From Limosilactobacillus reuteri subsp. reuteri (GTDB taxonomy: Bacteria > Bacillota > Bacilli > Lactobacillales > Lactobacillaceae), in NCBI RefSeq assembly GCF_000016825.1, contig NC_009513.1, positions 831,001 to 895,000 on the forward strand: 64,000 nucleotides of DNA. The letters are read 5' to 3'. Each line of letters opens with the position of its first letter. Position 1 is the stretch's first letter. The notes below the pieces were generated by a model, which worked only from the letters and a program-made list of their open reading frames with translations, was not told the origin of the DNA and searched no databases. Positions 52,187 to 60,960 of this stretch are shown piece by piece. Position numbers and translations under genes: made by a program.

Positions 52187-52215
52187 AAAGTCTCCAATCT
52201 ACGGGGGCTTTTTTT
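52187..52215 (+). terminator. Rho-independent terminator closing the RNA region
   Basis: AAAGTCTCC (52187-52195) pairs with GGGGGCTTT (52203-52211) with two G-U pairs, followed by Ts. It separates the structured RNA from the structural genes, though some read-through would be needed if both share a promoter. Confidence 0.75.
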
Positions 52216-52236
52216 AATATATGAAAGGTGATAATT

Positions 52237-52443
52237 ATGAGCAAACATATCACGGTTAAAGAAGTAAAAGATATTGTTAATTCATTTAGTGAGAATGCAG
52301 ATTGGGAGGGAATGCATATGGAAGAAGACGATATGTATGAGGATGTGCTTAGGGCGATTGCTGACGGTGATCCACATTCAAAACTGCTAGCAAGAGAGGC
52401 TCTGAAGTCAAAGAATGTTAAATTCACTCGGTGGTATTCATGA
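52237..52443 (+). CDS. Hypothetical phage protein
   Basis: 68 acidic residues (MSKHITVKEVKDIVNSFSEN...), with GAAAGGTGAT before ATG 52237; 4-nt overlap with the next frame. First gene of the late region. Unknown. Confidence 0.58.
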   Translation: MSKHITVKEVKDIVNSFSENADWEGMHMEEDDMYEDVLRAIADGDPHSKLLAREALKSKNVKFTRWYS

Positions 52444-52610
52444 GAACGACTAAGAATTGGGGCTTTACTAATAGTGGAGCCGAATTATATATGTTAGCTC
52501 ATGCTGAACGAACGAGAAAGGAGCTTGAACGTGAGTCTACTAGATCAAATCAAAACACAAGCAAGTATCACCGACAGCGTTCTAGTGTCTTTCAGCATGG
52601 GGAAAGATAG
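52440..52610 (+). CDS. Possible small phage protein overlapping the PAPS-reductase-like gene
   Basis: 56 residues (MRTTKNWGFTNSGAELYMLAHAERTRKELE...). The ATGA overlap supports translation. The last 27 codons overlap the next gene in another frame and look like its shadow. Confidence 0.4.
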   Translation: MRTTKNWGFTNSGAELYMLAHAERTRKELERESTRSNQNTSKYHRQRSSVFQHGER

Positions 52611-53199
52611 TATTGCAGTGATGGATTTATGCTTCAAATACTTTAAGCACGTACAACCATTTTTTATGTATATGGTGCCAGGGCTTCAATTTCAAGAAGA
52701 AGCACTAGCAAAGTATGAGCATCACTACAATACGCATATTATCCGTGTACCGCATTTTGAGACGGCAGACTTTTATCGTTATGGTTCCTTCCGTGATCCG
52801 GATTACAGCGTGCCACGTGTCAAAATACGAGGTATCTATGCTTATTTGCGTAAGCAGACCGGCATTGCATGGATAGCTGGCGGTGAGAAGATTAACGACT
52901 CAATTGTCCGTAGAGCCATGTTAAAACATTCAGGGAGTATAGACACTCAACGAGGACGTTTTTACCCTGTAATGTACTGGACGGACAAAGAAGTTAAGCA
53001 CTACATCAAAATGAACAAGCTACTGTATCCAAAGTTCAATCGTGAATTAGGATTTAGTTTTCATTCATTAGCCGGTAAAGAACTATCAGCAATCAAAAAG
53101 ATATACCCGCAAGACTACGAGAGGATACTTAAATTCTTCCCGGAAGCGCAGGCGGGTGTTTTACAATACGAGGCTTACAAGAAAGGAGGAGATGAATAA
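52531..53199 (+). CDS. Phosphoadenosine phosphosulfate reductase-like (IbrA-type) protein
   Basis: 222 residues from GTG 52531 (AAAGGAG 6 nt upstream). The PP-loop SMGKDS (22-27) belongs to the adenine-nucleotide alpha hydrolase/PAPS reductase fold; IRVPHFETADFYRYGSFRDPDYSVPRVK and the RRGRFYPVMYWTDKEV-type region follow. The cysteine of true PAPS reductases is not evident, so a sulfate-assimilation role is unlikely. A ParB-like gene lies two genes downstream; the combination recalls IbrA/IbrB pairs and similar phage pairs of unknown function. Confidence 0.8.
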   Translation: MSLLDQIKTQASITDSVLVSFSMGKDSIAVMDLCFKYFKHVQPFFMYMVPGLQFQEEALAKYEHHYNTHIIRVPHFETADFYRYGSFRDPDYSVPRVKIRGIYAYLRKQTGIAWIAGGEKINDSIVRRAMLKHSGSIDTQRGRFYPVMYWTDKEVKHYIKMNKLLYPKFNRELGFSFHSLAGKELSAIKKIYPQDYERILKFFPEAQAGVLQYEAYKKGGDE

Positions 53200-53624
53200 T
53201 GGCACGGCAACGAGTTATGTCTGAACAGCAATACCTTAATAGCAAAGGTGTAGGTAGTGCTGTGAGTGATTATATGATGGATAAGACAGTCGTGCGTAAG
53301 TCTGCATACCATCAGCGTCAAGACGAAAGATCACGAAAAGCCTTAAAGCAGAATCAAGATCAGTATTATGCCAAGCGTAATCAAGCTAGACGAGAATATC
53401 GGCGTTTAGTTTCAAGTGGCAAAGTAAGAGCACCCACTCAAGCAGAAAAAACGTGGAATACGGCTCATGGCTTGTCTGAAAATAGATCAGTGCAAGCGGC
53501 CCGACGTGTTCTTGCTAAGCATGGTGTTGATTGGAAGACGGGTAAACGTATTGCTCCAGCAAGGGGGCGTGGATTGTGGCCCACTTTTACTCACAAGGGC
53601 TCTTCTGGCAAGTCAAGCGGATAA
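53199..53624 (+). CDS. Hypothetical basic phage protein
   Basis: 141 residues, strongly basic, with a coiled-coil-like middle (RQDERSRKALKQNQDQYYAKRNQ) and a Gly/Ser-rich tail. It lies between the PAPS-reductase-like and ParB-like genes, with 1-nt overlap with the first. Unknown. Confidence 0.58.
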   Translation: MARQRVMSEQQYLNSKGVGSAVSDYMMDKTVVRKSAYHQRQDERSRKALKQNQDQYYAKRNQARREYRRLVSSGKVRAPTQAEKTWNTAHGLSENRSVQAARRVLAKHGVDWKTGKRIAPARGRGLWPTFTHKGSSGKSSG

Positions 53625-53637
53625 GAGGTGAAGTTAA

Positions 53638-54417
53638 GTGGCAAAGCGTAAACAATTGCAGTCGTTCGAGTATGGGACAATCACCCGTGACAAGGTTAAA
53701 TTAGCTGATTACAATCCTCGTATCATTGATGAGAGCAATTTAAAAGAATTAACTAAAGGATTACGTACGTTTGGCTTAATCAAGCCGCTAGTAATTAACA
53801 AGCGCACTGGTAATCTTGTTGAAGGCCATCAGCGAATAGCTGCAATGGATAAGATGTATCGCAAGAAAGATTATGAAATTCCAGTAGCATACATTGATGT
53901 TGACGAGAAAGAGGAAAAGACGCTCAACGTCCAACTCAATAATCCATCAATGCAAGGTAGCTGGGACTTGGGCGCCTTAGCCGACTTGAACGCTGACGGG
54001 ATTAACTGGGACGATATGGGCTTTAACAAGGCTGATATTGATTTTATGTACGATGGTGAGGTCGATTTTGATGGAGATGCTAGTGATGAACTTAATGGTG
54101 TTGCTGATGGTGATAGCAGCATGGATGAACAGTCGGTGGTAAGTAAGCGCGACACTCCATTCGATGAAGAAGTCGAAGATGAGAAAGACAAGCTTGCTGA
54201 TATGTCCGAATTAAACGACGAGGACGGTCTAGAAGAATTTAATAAGAAAAAAGCTGAGTTTCGTCATAAGGATAACGACAACACGATCATTAACTTCTAT
54301 ACCAAAGTAGTATTTCCTAGCAATGATGCAAAGAAGGACTTCTACAAGAAAGCCAACATACCAGCCAATGAAGAGTACATAACCTTTGACCAAGTTAAAC
54401 GATACTTTGATAATTAA
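53638..54417 (+). CDS. ParB-like nuclease-domain protein (IbrB-type)
   Basis: 259 residues from GTG 53638. The ParB/Srx domain occupies about 15-105: KLADYNPRIIDESNLKELTKGLRTFGLIKPLVIN, the EGHQR box and VAYIDVDEKEEKTLNVQLNN. The middle is very acidic (about 140-200). Such proteins precede the terminase genes in many siphophages. It may act with the PAPS-reductase-like protein; the activity is unknown. Confidence 0.82.
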   Translation: MAKRKQLQSFEYGTITRDKVKLADYNPRIIDESNLKELTKGLRTFGLIKPLVINKRTGNLVEGHQRIAAMDKMYRKKDYEIPVAYIDVDEKEEKTLNVQLNNPSMQGSWDLGALADLNADGINWDDMGFNKADIDFMYDGEVDFDGDASDELNGVADGDSSMDEQSVVSKRDTPFDEEVEDEKDKLADMSELNDEDGLEEFNKKKAEFRHKDNDNTIINFYTKVVFPSNDAKKDFYKKANIPANEEYITFDQVKRYFDN

Positions 54418-54433
54418 AAGTGAGGTGTAATCA

Positions 54434-54937
54434 ATGGGACGCAAGCCGTTAATTGATGAGCATACCTCCGAAAAAATGCAAAGCTATTTAATGGCTGGTG
54501 TGTCACTTAAAGATGCCTGTACGTTGCTGGGTATCGGTTACACCACATGGAATGATTATGAGCGTAAAAATCCAGATATTCGGAGGAAAAGGAAACAATG
54601 GCAGGGCATGCTTAAAGCTAGAGCAAAGATGAATATTGCTGAACATGTTTTTGGGAACAAAACAAAAGGCATCGAGCCGAGTGCTGAATGGAGTAGATAC
54701 TTACTTGATTCTATTACTGCGCAAGAAACTAAGAATGTTCAGAACGCCTTGTCGCGCGCTAACGCTCGTAAGATTAACGCAGAAACAAAGCGGATCGAAG
54801 CTGAAACGAAGCGACTTAACTCAAACGATGAGGGTATTACTAAGATTGTATTCAGTGATGACTTAAAACCGGATAAAGAGGACGATAGCAAACAGAAAGG
54901 AAGTGAAGACGATGGAGCAGACACTAAGCCTAAGTAA
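54434..54937 (+). CDS. terS: Terminase small subunit
   Basis: 167 residues: an N-terminal helix-turn-helix (MAGVSLKDACTLLGIGYTTWNDYERKNPD) that recognises the packaging site, a helical oligomerisation part and a charged tail (about 115-167). It is directly followed by the large subunit with a 26-nt overlap. Confidence 0.85.
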   Translation: MGRKPLIDEHTSEKMQSYLMAGVSLKDACTLLGIGYTTWNDYERKNPDIRRKRKQWQGMLKARAKMNIAEHVFGNKTKGIEPSAEWSRYLLDSITAQETKNVQNALSRANARKINAETKRIEAETKRLNSNDEGITKIVFSDDLKPDKEDDSKQKGSEDDGADTKPK

Positions 54938-56207
54938 AATTGTTGGCGGTGGCTATTATGACTTTTGGCATGATAAGCACTTTTACCGCGTTGTTAAGGG
55001 CTCGCGTGCTAGCAAAAAGAGCAAAACAACAGCGCTCAACATGATTTACCGGCTGATGAAATATCCTTGGTCTAACTTGCTTGTTGTACGACGCTACTCA
55101 AACACTAATCGACAGTCAACCTATGCGGATCTCGTGTGGGCTATCCATCGTTTCCATGCTGAGCATCTTTTCAAATGCAATCCATCCATGCCGGAGATAG
55201 TCTATAAGCCAACAGGTCAACGGGTTATCTTTCGTGGGCTTGATAAGGCGTTAAAACTTACTTCAATCACTGTTACGCACGGGTATTTATCATTTGTGTG
55301 GATTGAGGAAGCTTATGAAATTGAAAATGCTGATAAATTGGAAACGTTGCAAGAGTCTATTCGTGGTCGGATTGATGTTCCTGGGGCCTTTAAGCAGATT
55401 ACAGTGACTTTCAATCCTTGGAATGCTCAACATTGGCTAAAGCGGACGTTCTTTGATCCGGAAACACGTAAAGCTGACACGTTCGCCCAAACAACCACTT
55501 TCAGATGTAATGAGTGGCTCGATGAACAAGATAGGCAACGCTACTTGGATTTGTATAAGACCAATCCTCGACGTGCTAAGGTGGCAGCAGATGGTGACTG
55601 GGGAGTAAGTGAGGGCTTAGTCTTTGAAGATAACGTTGAACGTGTTGAATTTGACCCACAAGAAAAGCTGACCGAATGCGGGCACGCTGGATTTGGGCTT
55701 GATTACGGCTTTGGTGGTGACCCGAATGCGTTTGTAGCATTGGCAATTGATCCAAAGAGCAAGAATATTTGGATCTACGATGAAATGTATACGTATCACC
55801 AAACAACGCCACATATTGCCGACTGGCTCAAAAAGAACGGCTATCAGCACGCTTCAATTTATGCTGATTCTGCTTCACCAGAGCGCACGCAACAGCTTTT
55901 AGACTTGGATATAGATAATATTCAATCTGTTGTTAAAACGCCAATAGAAGCTGGAATAGATCAACTATGGCAATACAAAATCCACGTTCACCCGAAATGC
56001 AAAAACATTTGGAACGAGTTCAATAATTATGTGTTTGATACTGACAATATCGGTAACACACTCAATCGCCCGAAAGACGAGAACAATCACGCAATGGACG
56101 CGTTGAGGTATGCGGTACGTCAATATATGGATATGTATGATGGCTCGATGGGCGTTGATTGGGGTAATCAGTATCACATCGCTAGAGAAATGGGGCTTGA
56201 TATTTAA
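54912..56207 (+). CDS. terL: Terminase large subunit
   Basis: DNA-packaging motor, 431 residues. Walker A-like GSRASKKSKT (30-39), Walker B LSFVWIEEAYE, motif III VTFNPWN, and nuclease residues in GLDYGFGGDPNAF, YADSASPE and NNHAMDALRYA. ATG 54912 lies 8 nt after AAAGGAAG. This is a PBSX/SPP1-type terminase. Confidence 0.95.
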   Translation: MEQTLSLSKIVGGGYYDFWHDKHFYRVVKGSRASKKSKTTALNMIYRLMKYPWSNLLVVRRYSNTNRQSTYADLVWAIHRFHAEHLFKCNPSMPEIVYKPTGQRVIFRGLDKALKLTSITVTHGYLSFVWIEEAYEIENADKLETLQESIRGRIDVPGAFKQITVTFNPWNAQHWLKRTFFDPETRKADTFAQTTTFRCNEWLDEQDRQRYLDLYKTNPRRAKVAADGDWGVSEGLVFEDNVERVEFDPQEKLTECGHAGFGLDYGFGGDPNAFVALAIDPKSKNIWIYDEMYTYHQTTPHIADWLKKNGYQHASIYADSASPERTQQLLDLDIDNIQSVVKTPIEAGIDQLWQYKIHVHPKCKNIWNEFNNYVFDTDNIGNTLNRPKDENNHAMDALRYAVRQYMDMYDGSMGVDWGNQYHIAREMGLDI

Positions 56208-57868
56208 TGCAAAACACAATTCCACAACAACATCGCTTTGATTTGGAAGCTAACCGAGAATATCAAGTTCCGGTTAGCTATTTTAATACGATCAAAGATT
56301 ATCCAATGCAACTATACGAAACAGCTTATAAGTTCATTCGTCACCACATCGACAGAGAAGTGCCACGATTAAAAGAACTTATGCGCTATTACTATGCTGA
56401 TACGAAGATTAAGAAATGGGCTGGGTCACCTAATCCAGACAATGCGCATAATCGGGTGTCAACAGGCTTTGCACGCTACATTACCAATATTCGTGTGGGT
56501 TACTTCATGGGTAACGATATTCAATACAAGATAGCGACTGATGATGACAGCATGAAGTCATTATCCGCAAGGCTTGATGACTTACTTACTCATTACAACG
56601 ACAATGCAAACACGCCTTACATTGATGAAATGCTGAAAAAAGATTTATCAATCATGGGTCGTGCTTATGATCTTGTCTACGTTAACGAAGGTGAAACAAC
56701 GTTAAACTTAGCAAAGATTGACCCGACAACGTGTTTTGTTGTTTATGATGATTCAATCAAGGCTAAGCCGCTGTTTGCTGTTCGCTACTATCAGACAGGT
56801 GTTTTAGATGAGTTGCTACGTGAGAATTACGAGATTTACACTGATTCGATGGTCTATCGCTATCATTCAGATGGCGGATTGCCTGAGACTAACTCACCAG
56901 TTAACAGCGTTGTGTTTGACAGTCAAGAGCCGTTATTCTTTGAACGGGTACCGTTGACAGAATATAAGAACAACGAAGAGCGTTTAGGCGATTGGGAGCC
57001 TGAGATTGATCAGATGGACGCACTAGACAAGGCGATTTCCACGATGGCAAACTTCCAAGAAGATTTTAACGATGCTGCTATGGTAGCAACTGGTCGCTTT
57101 GCTAATAAGACTAAGCCAGTCTATGCAAAAGATAAGCAAGGTAACGTTCAGATGGGTAAAGATGGTAAGCCAGTTGTATTGGTACCACCTAGACCGATCA
57201 TTGATCCTAAACATCACATGTTTTACCTAGAGCCTTACATTGCACGTACTGGACTGAGTGAAGGACAGCGTACAGTCGTAACTCCTACGCTTCAATACAT
57301 CACAAAACAATATGATTCCGCCGGCTGGTCTACTTACACCAATTTCTTAATCAATGAAATTCATAAGTATACCAACACACCGAACGTCAATGATCCTAAC
57401 TTTGCTTCTAACGCGTCCGGTGTAGCAATGAGTTACAAGTTATGGGGAAGCGATCAAGAGCGCAAGATACAAGAAGCACTATACAAGCGTGGTTTACGTG
57501 CTCGTATTAGTGCTTGTATTGCTTACTGGAACAAAATTAATGCTTTGCCCGGTGAGAATGATATTTCTGTGCTTGCTGATATGGTCAAGCCTAACTTTGA
57601 TCCTAACTTGCCAAAGAATGACGAGGAGACAGCGCAACTTGTACAAACCTTATCTGGCATTCCGGGACTTGAAAGTATGAAGTCATTGCGTGAGATTACG
57701 CAACGCATTACCGGTGTATCACCTGATGATGAGCAACAGCGGATTGATGATGAAGCAGAGGAAGAAGCCAAAAAAACAGACGACTACAAGAAAGGCCGAA
57801 TTGGTATTGGTGAAGTATTTGCTACTGGCGAATCTGCACAAGTTGAACAGCCAAAGGGTGATAAGTAA
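56207..57868 (+). CDS. Portal protein (SPP1 gp6 family)
   Basis: 553 residues. IRHHIDREVPRLKELMRYYYADTKI near the start, NRVSTGFARYITNIRVGYFMGNDI, and SGVAMSYKLWG further on fit SPP1-type portals, which form the ring for DNA entry and exit. The C-terminus is acidic. 1-nt overlap with terL and with the minor head gene. Confidence 0.93.
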   Translation: MQNTIPQQHRFDLEANREYQVPVSYFNTIKDYPMQLYETAYKFIRHHIDREVPRLKELMRYYYADTKIKKWAGSPNPDNAHNRVSTGFARYITNIRVGYFMGNDIQYKIATDDDSMKSLSARLDDLLTHYNDNANTPYIDEMLKKDLSIMGRAYDLVYVNEGETTLNLAKIDPTTCFVVYDDSIKAKPLFAVRYYQTGVLDELLRENYEIYTDSMVYRYHSDGGLPETNSPVNSVVFDSQEPLFFERVPLTEYKNNEERLGDWEPEIDQMDALDKAISTMANFQEDFNDAAMVATGRFANKTKPVYAKDKQGNVQMGKDGKPVVLVPPRPIIDPKHHMFYLEPYIARTGLSEGQRTVVTPTLQYITKQYDSAGWSTYTNFLINEIHKYTNTPNVNDPNFASNASGVAMSYKLWGSDQERKIQEALYKRGLRARISACIAYWNKINALPGENDISVLADMVKPNFDPNLPKNDEETAQLVQTLSGIPGLESMKSLREITQRITGVSPDDEQQRIDDEAEEEAKKTDDYKKGRIGIGEVFATGESAQVEQPKGDK

Positions 57869-58818
57869 TGACGGATAAAGAATGGTTTGACCAGTTAGAC
57901 AAGATATTTAATCCGAATAGTCCTAGTGTGCAAGCATTACGTGACGCTGTTGAACGTGCAGAACATAAACAAGAAGTTACTTTTGATCATTTTTTCAATA
58001 ACGGTTTGAAGTGGAATGATAAAGCGAACCCAGCAGACGTTAAAGCGGTATTCGACGCTTTACGTGAGTTACGCAATATAGCTCATACACCACAGCAGAA
58101 AGCCGTTGTCGGTGCTTTGCTGAACAATTTACCGTATAAGACTAATCTTGACGTAGCAAAGCTTACAAGCCGAATTAACATTGCCATGCTTGGGCTTGAC
58201 GTTGCTAAGAAGCTGCAAGCTGAGCAAACAGAAATTGTTAATAAGGTGACTGAATTAACTGGTAAACAACACGGCGGATATAATACCCAACTGAGACGCC
58301 GTGCCTTGCTCCGTGTCGCCACACAAACGGGTAATGATACAGATACATTGCCACTCATCTTTAAGCACGCACAACGCCTCTCAATGGATTTAGATAAGGT
58401 GATTGATTTTCAAGTTAAAAATCACATGAACCCCAATTCATTAAAAAAGGCAGCTAAAGAAGCGCTAGAAGGTGACAAGCAGTGGAATTATAACTCTGAT
58501 AAATGGCGGTCAACGGTGCAGAAACGTTACATGCACACGAAAGCAAATCTTGAGCGAATATTTGTTACTGAGGCAAAAGTAAGCCAGATGAAAGTAACCG
58601 CAAAAAGCCTGAAAAACAACGGCTACAAGTACGTTAAAGTGGTGAGCCGTCACAGTACCAACGTTTGTAAGTATTGTGAGGGAATGGACGGGACAAAAGT
58701 TAAGATCGACAGCATTGTAGTCGGTATCAACGTACCACCATTCCACCCACGTTGTGCATGTAACATCATTCCTACTGAAACACCAGTTAAGGAAGCGCTA
58801 GAGGACTTAGGATTGTGA
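57868..58818 (+). CDS. Phage minor head protein (SPP1 gp7/Mu F-like)
   Basis: 316 residues. The C-terminal Mu gpF/SPP1 gp7 domain is clear: TEAKVSQMKVTAKSLKNNGYKYVKVVSRHSTNVCKYCEGMDG, and PPFHPRCACNIIP, with Cys/His suggestive of a metal site. Follows the portal, the usual place. Confidence 0.88.
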   Translation: MTDKEWFDQLDKIFNPNSPSVQALRDAVERAEHKQEVTFDHFFNNGLKWNDKANPADVKAVFDALRELRNIAHTPQQKAVVGALLNNLPYKTNLDVAKLTSRINIAMLGLDVAKKLQAEQTEIVNKVTELTGKQHGGYNTQLRRRALLRVATQTGNDTDTLPLIFKHAQRLSMDLDKVIDFQVKNHMNPNSLKKAAKEALEGDKQWNYNSDKWRSTVQKRYMHTKANLERIFVTEAKVSQMKVTAKSLKNNGYKYVKVVSRHSTNVCKYCEGMDGTKVKIDSIVVGINVPPFHPRCACNIIPTETPVKEALEDLGL

Positions 58819-58828
58819 GGTTGACTAT

Positions 58829-59074
58829 ATGGATAATGAAACTTTTATTAAAATGGCAAAACAACGTTTGTTCGCAGAACTACATCCAAATCGGCAAATG
58901 TCACGCCCAAACGAAGCGGGTATGTATGTTTCTTGGCTGTGTAAAATTGGCAAAAACAACAAATGTGTAATTGGAATCATTGGGAGCGATGATTATTACG
59001 AGATTAGTTATTTCAGTGACGAAGGAGTTTTTGTGATGGATCATTACTCGTTGAAAAAGCATAAATACATTTAG
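58829..59074 (+). CDS. DUF6275-like phage protein
   Basis: 81 residues (MDNETFIKMAKQRLFAELHP...MYVSWLCKIGKNNKCVIGIIG...YYEISYF), resembling DUF6275 proteins found among phage head genes. Function unknown. Followed by a short hairpin at 59084-59099. Confidence 0.6.
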   Translation: MDNETFIKMAKQRLFAELHPNRQMSRPNEAGMYVSWLCKIGKNNKCVIGIIGSDDYYEISYFSDEGVFVMDHYSLKKHKYI

Positions 59075-59083
59075 CGACTATTC

Positions 59084-59104
59084 AAACGGATAGCCGTTTT
59101 TATT
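59084..59104 (+). terminator. Short hairpin between minor head and scaffold genes
   Basis: AAACGG (59084-59089), ATAG loop, CCGTTT (59094-59099), then TTTATT. Could attenuate transcription into the capsid genes. Confidence 0.45.
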
Positions 59105-59149
59105 ATGCCTTCAAACGTGCTGACAGGCGTTAAAGAGCGGACGGGTTTC

Positions 59150-59196
59150 CTCGACGGAGGTTAAACGGAATTCATCGACGGATGTAAAACGGAGGT
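59150..59196 (+). repeat. 24-bp tandem repeat before the scaffold gene
   Basis: CGACGGAGGTTAAACGGA is repeated 24 bp later as CGACGGATGTAAAACGGA; the second copy runs into the GGAGG ribosome-binding site. A partly similar GCGGACGG lies just upstream. Confidence 0.55.
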
Positions 59197-59203
59197 ATTG
59201 ATA

Positions 59204-59857
59204 ATGGAAAACGAAAATGAAGTTCAAACTCAACAGCCTGTACAAGAACAGGATAATCAGCCAACTCAAAACGAGGGGCAAGAAGAGAAGCCTAAAGTAG
59301 AGTTCACACCTGAACAACAAAAAGCTATTAGTGCTTTGCTTGATTCCAAGATTGCTAAGGAACGAATCAAAGCAGATCAAGAAAAGCAAGATGCCATCGA
59401 TAAGGCTATTGCACGTACTAAGATGTCTGCTGAAGAGCGAGCTAAAGCGGAACAAAAAGACCGTGAAGACGAGTTCAATCGCAAGCAACAAGACTTAGAT
59501 CGTCAATTACGGGAAGTAAAAACTAAGTCAACGTTGATCGATAAGGGTATTACTACTGATCTACTACCGCTCGTTATGGGTGCTGATGATGATGAAACTT
59601 CACAACGTTTGGATTTATTAGATCGATACGTTCAAAAGAAGGTACAAGAAGCCACTGAAAAGCTTATGAGAGGTAAACAAAATCCAATCAATGGCAACAG
59701 TGGCTCTAACGTTTCTCTTAGTGATAATCCTTGGTCTGCACAATCATTCAATATCACTAAGCAACAAGAAATTTTTAATCAAGATCCAGAAAAAGCCCGG
59801 CAAATGATTGCACAAGCACAACCCAAGCAGGGCTTTTATGTTGGAAAAATAAATTAA
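59204..59857 (+). CDS. Capsid scaffolding protein (DUF4355-like)
   Basis: 217 residues: acidic Gln/Glu-rich N-terminus, a long charged coiled coil (about 45-125, KIAKERIKADQEKQDAIDKAI...EDEFNRKQQDLDRQL), and a C-terminal NPWSAQSFNITKQQEI motif typical of siphophage scaffolds. ATG 59204 lies 8 nt after GGAGG. Directly precedes the major capsid gene. Confidence 0.87.
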   Translation: MENENEVQTQQPVQEQDNQPTQNEGQEEKPKVEFTPEQQKAISALLDSKIAKERIKADQEKQDAIDKAIARTKMSAEERAKAEQKDREDEFNRKQQDLDRQLREVKTKSTLIDKGITTDLLPLVMGADDDETSQRLDLLDRYVQKKVQEATEKLMRGKQNPINGNSGSNVSLSDNPWSAQSFNITKQQEIFNQDPEKARQMIAQAQPKQGFYVGKIN

Positions 59858-59871
59858 GGAGTGAATAGTAA

Positions 59872-60948
59872 ATGGCTGATATTCAACAAGCTACACAATT
59901 AGCAAATATGCAAATTCCCGAAGGTTGGGCCGCCTACCAAGCTCAACAGTCGGTGGAACAAGACCAATTCTTTCAATCTGGTGTAATTCAAGCGGTACCT
60001 AGTATTGCTTCTGCTTTTACTGGCGGTGGTAAGTTGGTAAACATTCCAATGTTCAAGCCTCTTGAAGACGTAGCACCACAAAACATTGATGATACCAAGG
60101 ACATTGCGCTCAATACAATTGGTACTCAATTAGCACAAGCCCGGCTTTATGGTTTCTTACAAGCTTGGAGTGCTACTGACCTTTCCGGCGAATTATCTGG
60201 AACTGATCCACTTGGCAACATTGGTACTTCTGTTCAAACTTACTGGCGTCATATTAACGAAAAGATTCTTTTGGGCACTATGGATGGTGTTTATGCTTCA
60301 GATAGCATGAAAGACAAGAATCAATTTAATGCTGCTGATAATCGGCGAAGTGATAACACATTCTCACTTAAAAACTTTAATGAAGCACGTTTCCAATTAG
60401 GTGATCGTTACCGTGATCTTGCAACTGTTGTAGTTCACTCAAATATCTTGAAAGAATTACAAAATGCTAACATCACTGATCCAAAGACTGGTAACACTAT
60501 CTTAATCAACGGTAATCAATTACCAACTCAAATTTCAGCTCCAAACCCTGGTGACTCTATTAAGGGTGTACGAGTAATCGTTGATGACACAATGCCTGTA
60601 AAAGATGGTGTATATACTAGCTACTTATTTGCTTCTGGTGCATTTGGCTGGTCTGAATTGCCAACTCCACGTGCTGCCGAAACAGGTCGTGACGCATTAC
60701 GTTTCCAAGGTGTTGATTATCTTATTAGTCGTCGTCGCTTTGTATTGGCTCCACAAGGTATGAGCTGGAATGAATCAGCATTTGCAGCAGATAATCCTAA
60801 TAAGCCATTCCCTGGTATGGAAGATTTAGCAAATGGTAAATACTGGAACCGAGTATTTGATCCTAAGATTATGCCTTACGTTAAGTTCACAACCACTGAC
60901 GAAGCAATTAAGCAAGGTACAACGACACCAACAGCGCCTACTAAGTAA
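59872..60948 (+). CDS. Major capsid protein
   Basis: 358 residues, uninterrupted, with the strong codon bias and Asn/Gly-rich composition of coat proteins; AATLANMQIPEGWAAY-like start and GVDYLISRRRFVLAPQGMSW near the end resemble capsids of Lactobacillus siphophages with the HK97 fold. Position after the scaffold supports it. Confidence 0.88.
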   Translation: MADIQQATQLANMQIPEGWAAYQAQQSVEQDQFFQSGVIQAVPSIASAFTGGGKLVNIPMFKPLEDVAPQNIDDTKDIALNTIGTQLAQARLYGFLQAWSATDLSGELSGTDPLGNIGTSVQTYWRHINEKILLGTMDGVYASDSMKDKNQFNAADNRRSDNTFSLKNFNEARFQLGDRYRDLATVVVHSNILKELQNANITDPKTGNTILINGNQLPTQISAPNPGDSIKGVRVIVDDTMPVKDGVYTSYLFASGAFGWSELPTPRAAETGRDALRFQGVDYLISRRRFVLAPQGMSWNESAFAADNPNKPFPGMEDLANGKYWNRVFDPKIMPYVKFTTTDEAIKQGTTTPTAPTK

Positions 60949-60960
60949 TGAGGTGATTGA

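Larger units (their letters stand above)
51372..52215 (+). ncRNA. Candidate large structured phage RNA (GOLLD/ROOL-like) with tRNA-like elements
   Basis: About 840 nt without a credible gene. Successive stems: CTACG/CGTAG (51428/51481), GTGGA/TCCAC (51491/51538) enclosing ATGGT/ACCAT, GGGTAT/ATACCC (51546/51569), palindrome TAAATCATGATTTA (51577), CACTCACCT/AGGTGGAGTG (51604/51652) competing with GACTGGCACTC/GAGTGTCAGTC (51598/51708), a 73-nt cloverleaf-like fold (51725-51797), GCAGTGC/GCACTGC (51801/51818), GCTGAGA/TCTCGGC (51827/51887), ATCACGGC/GCCGTGAT (51897/51969), a 13-bp stem (51979/52030) and a D-arm-less tRNA-like fold (52045-52102). It ends in an intrinsic terminator. Large ornate RNAs called GOLLD and ROOL are known from Lactobacillales prophages, often near tRNAs. 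Assignment to either class is inference; ends are approximate. Confidence 0.6.
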
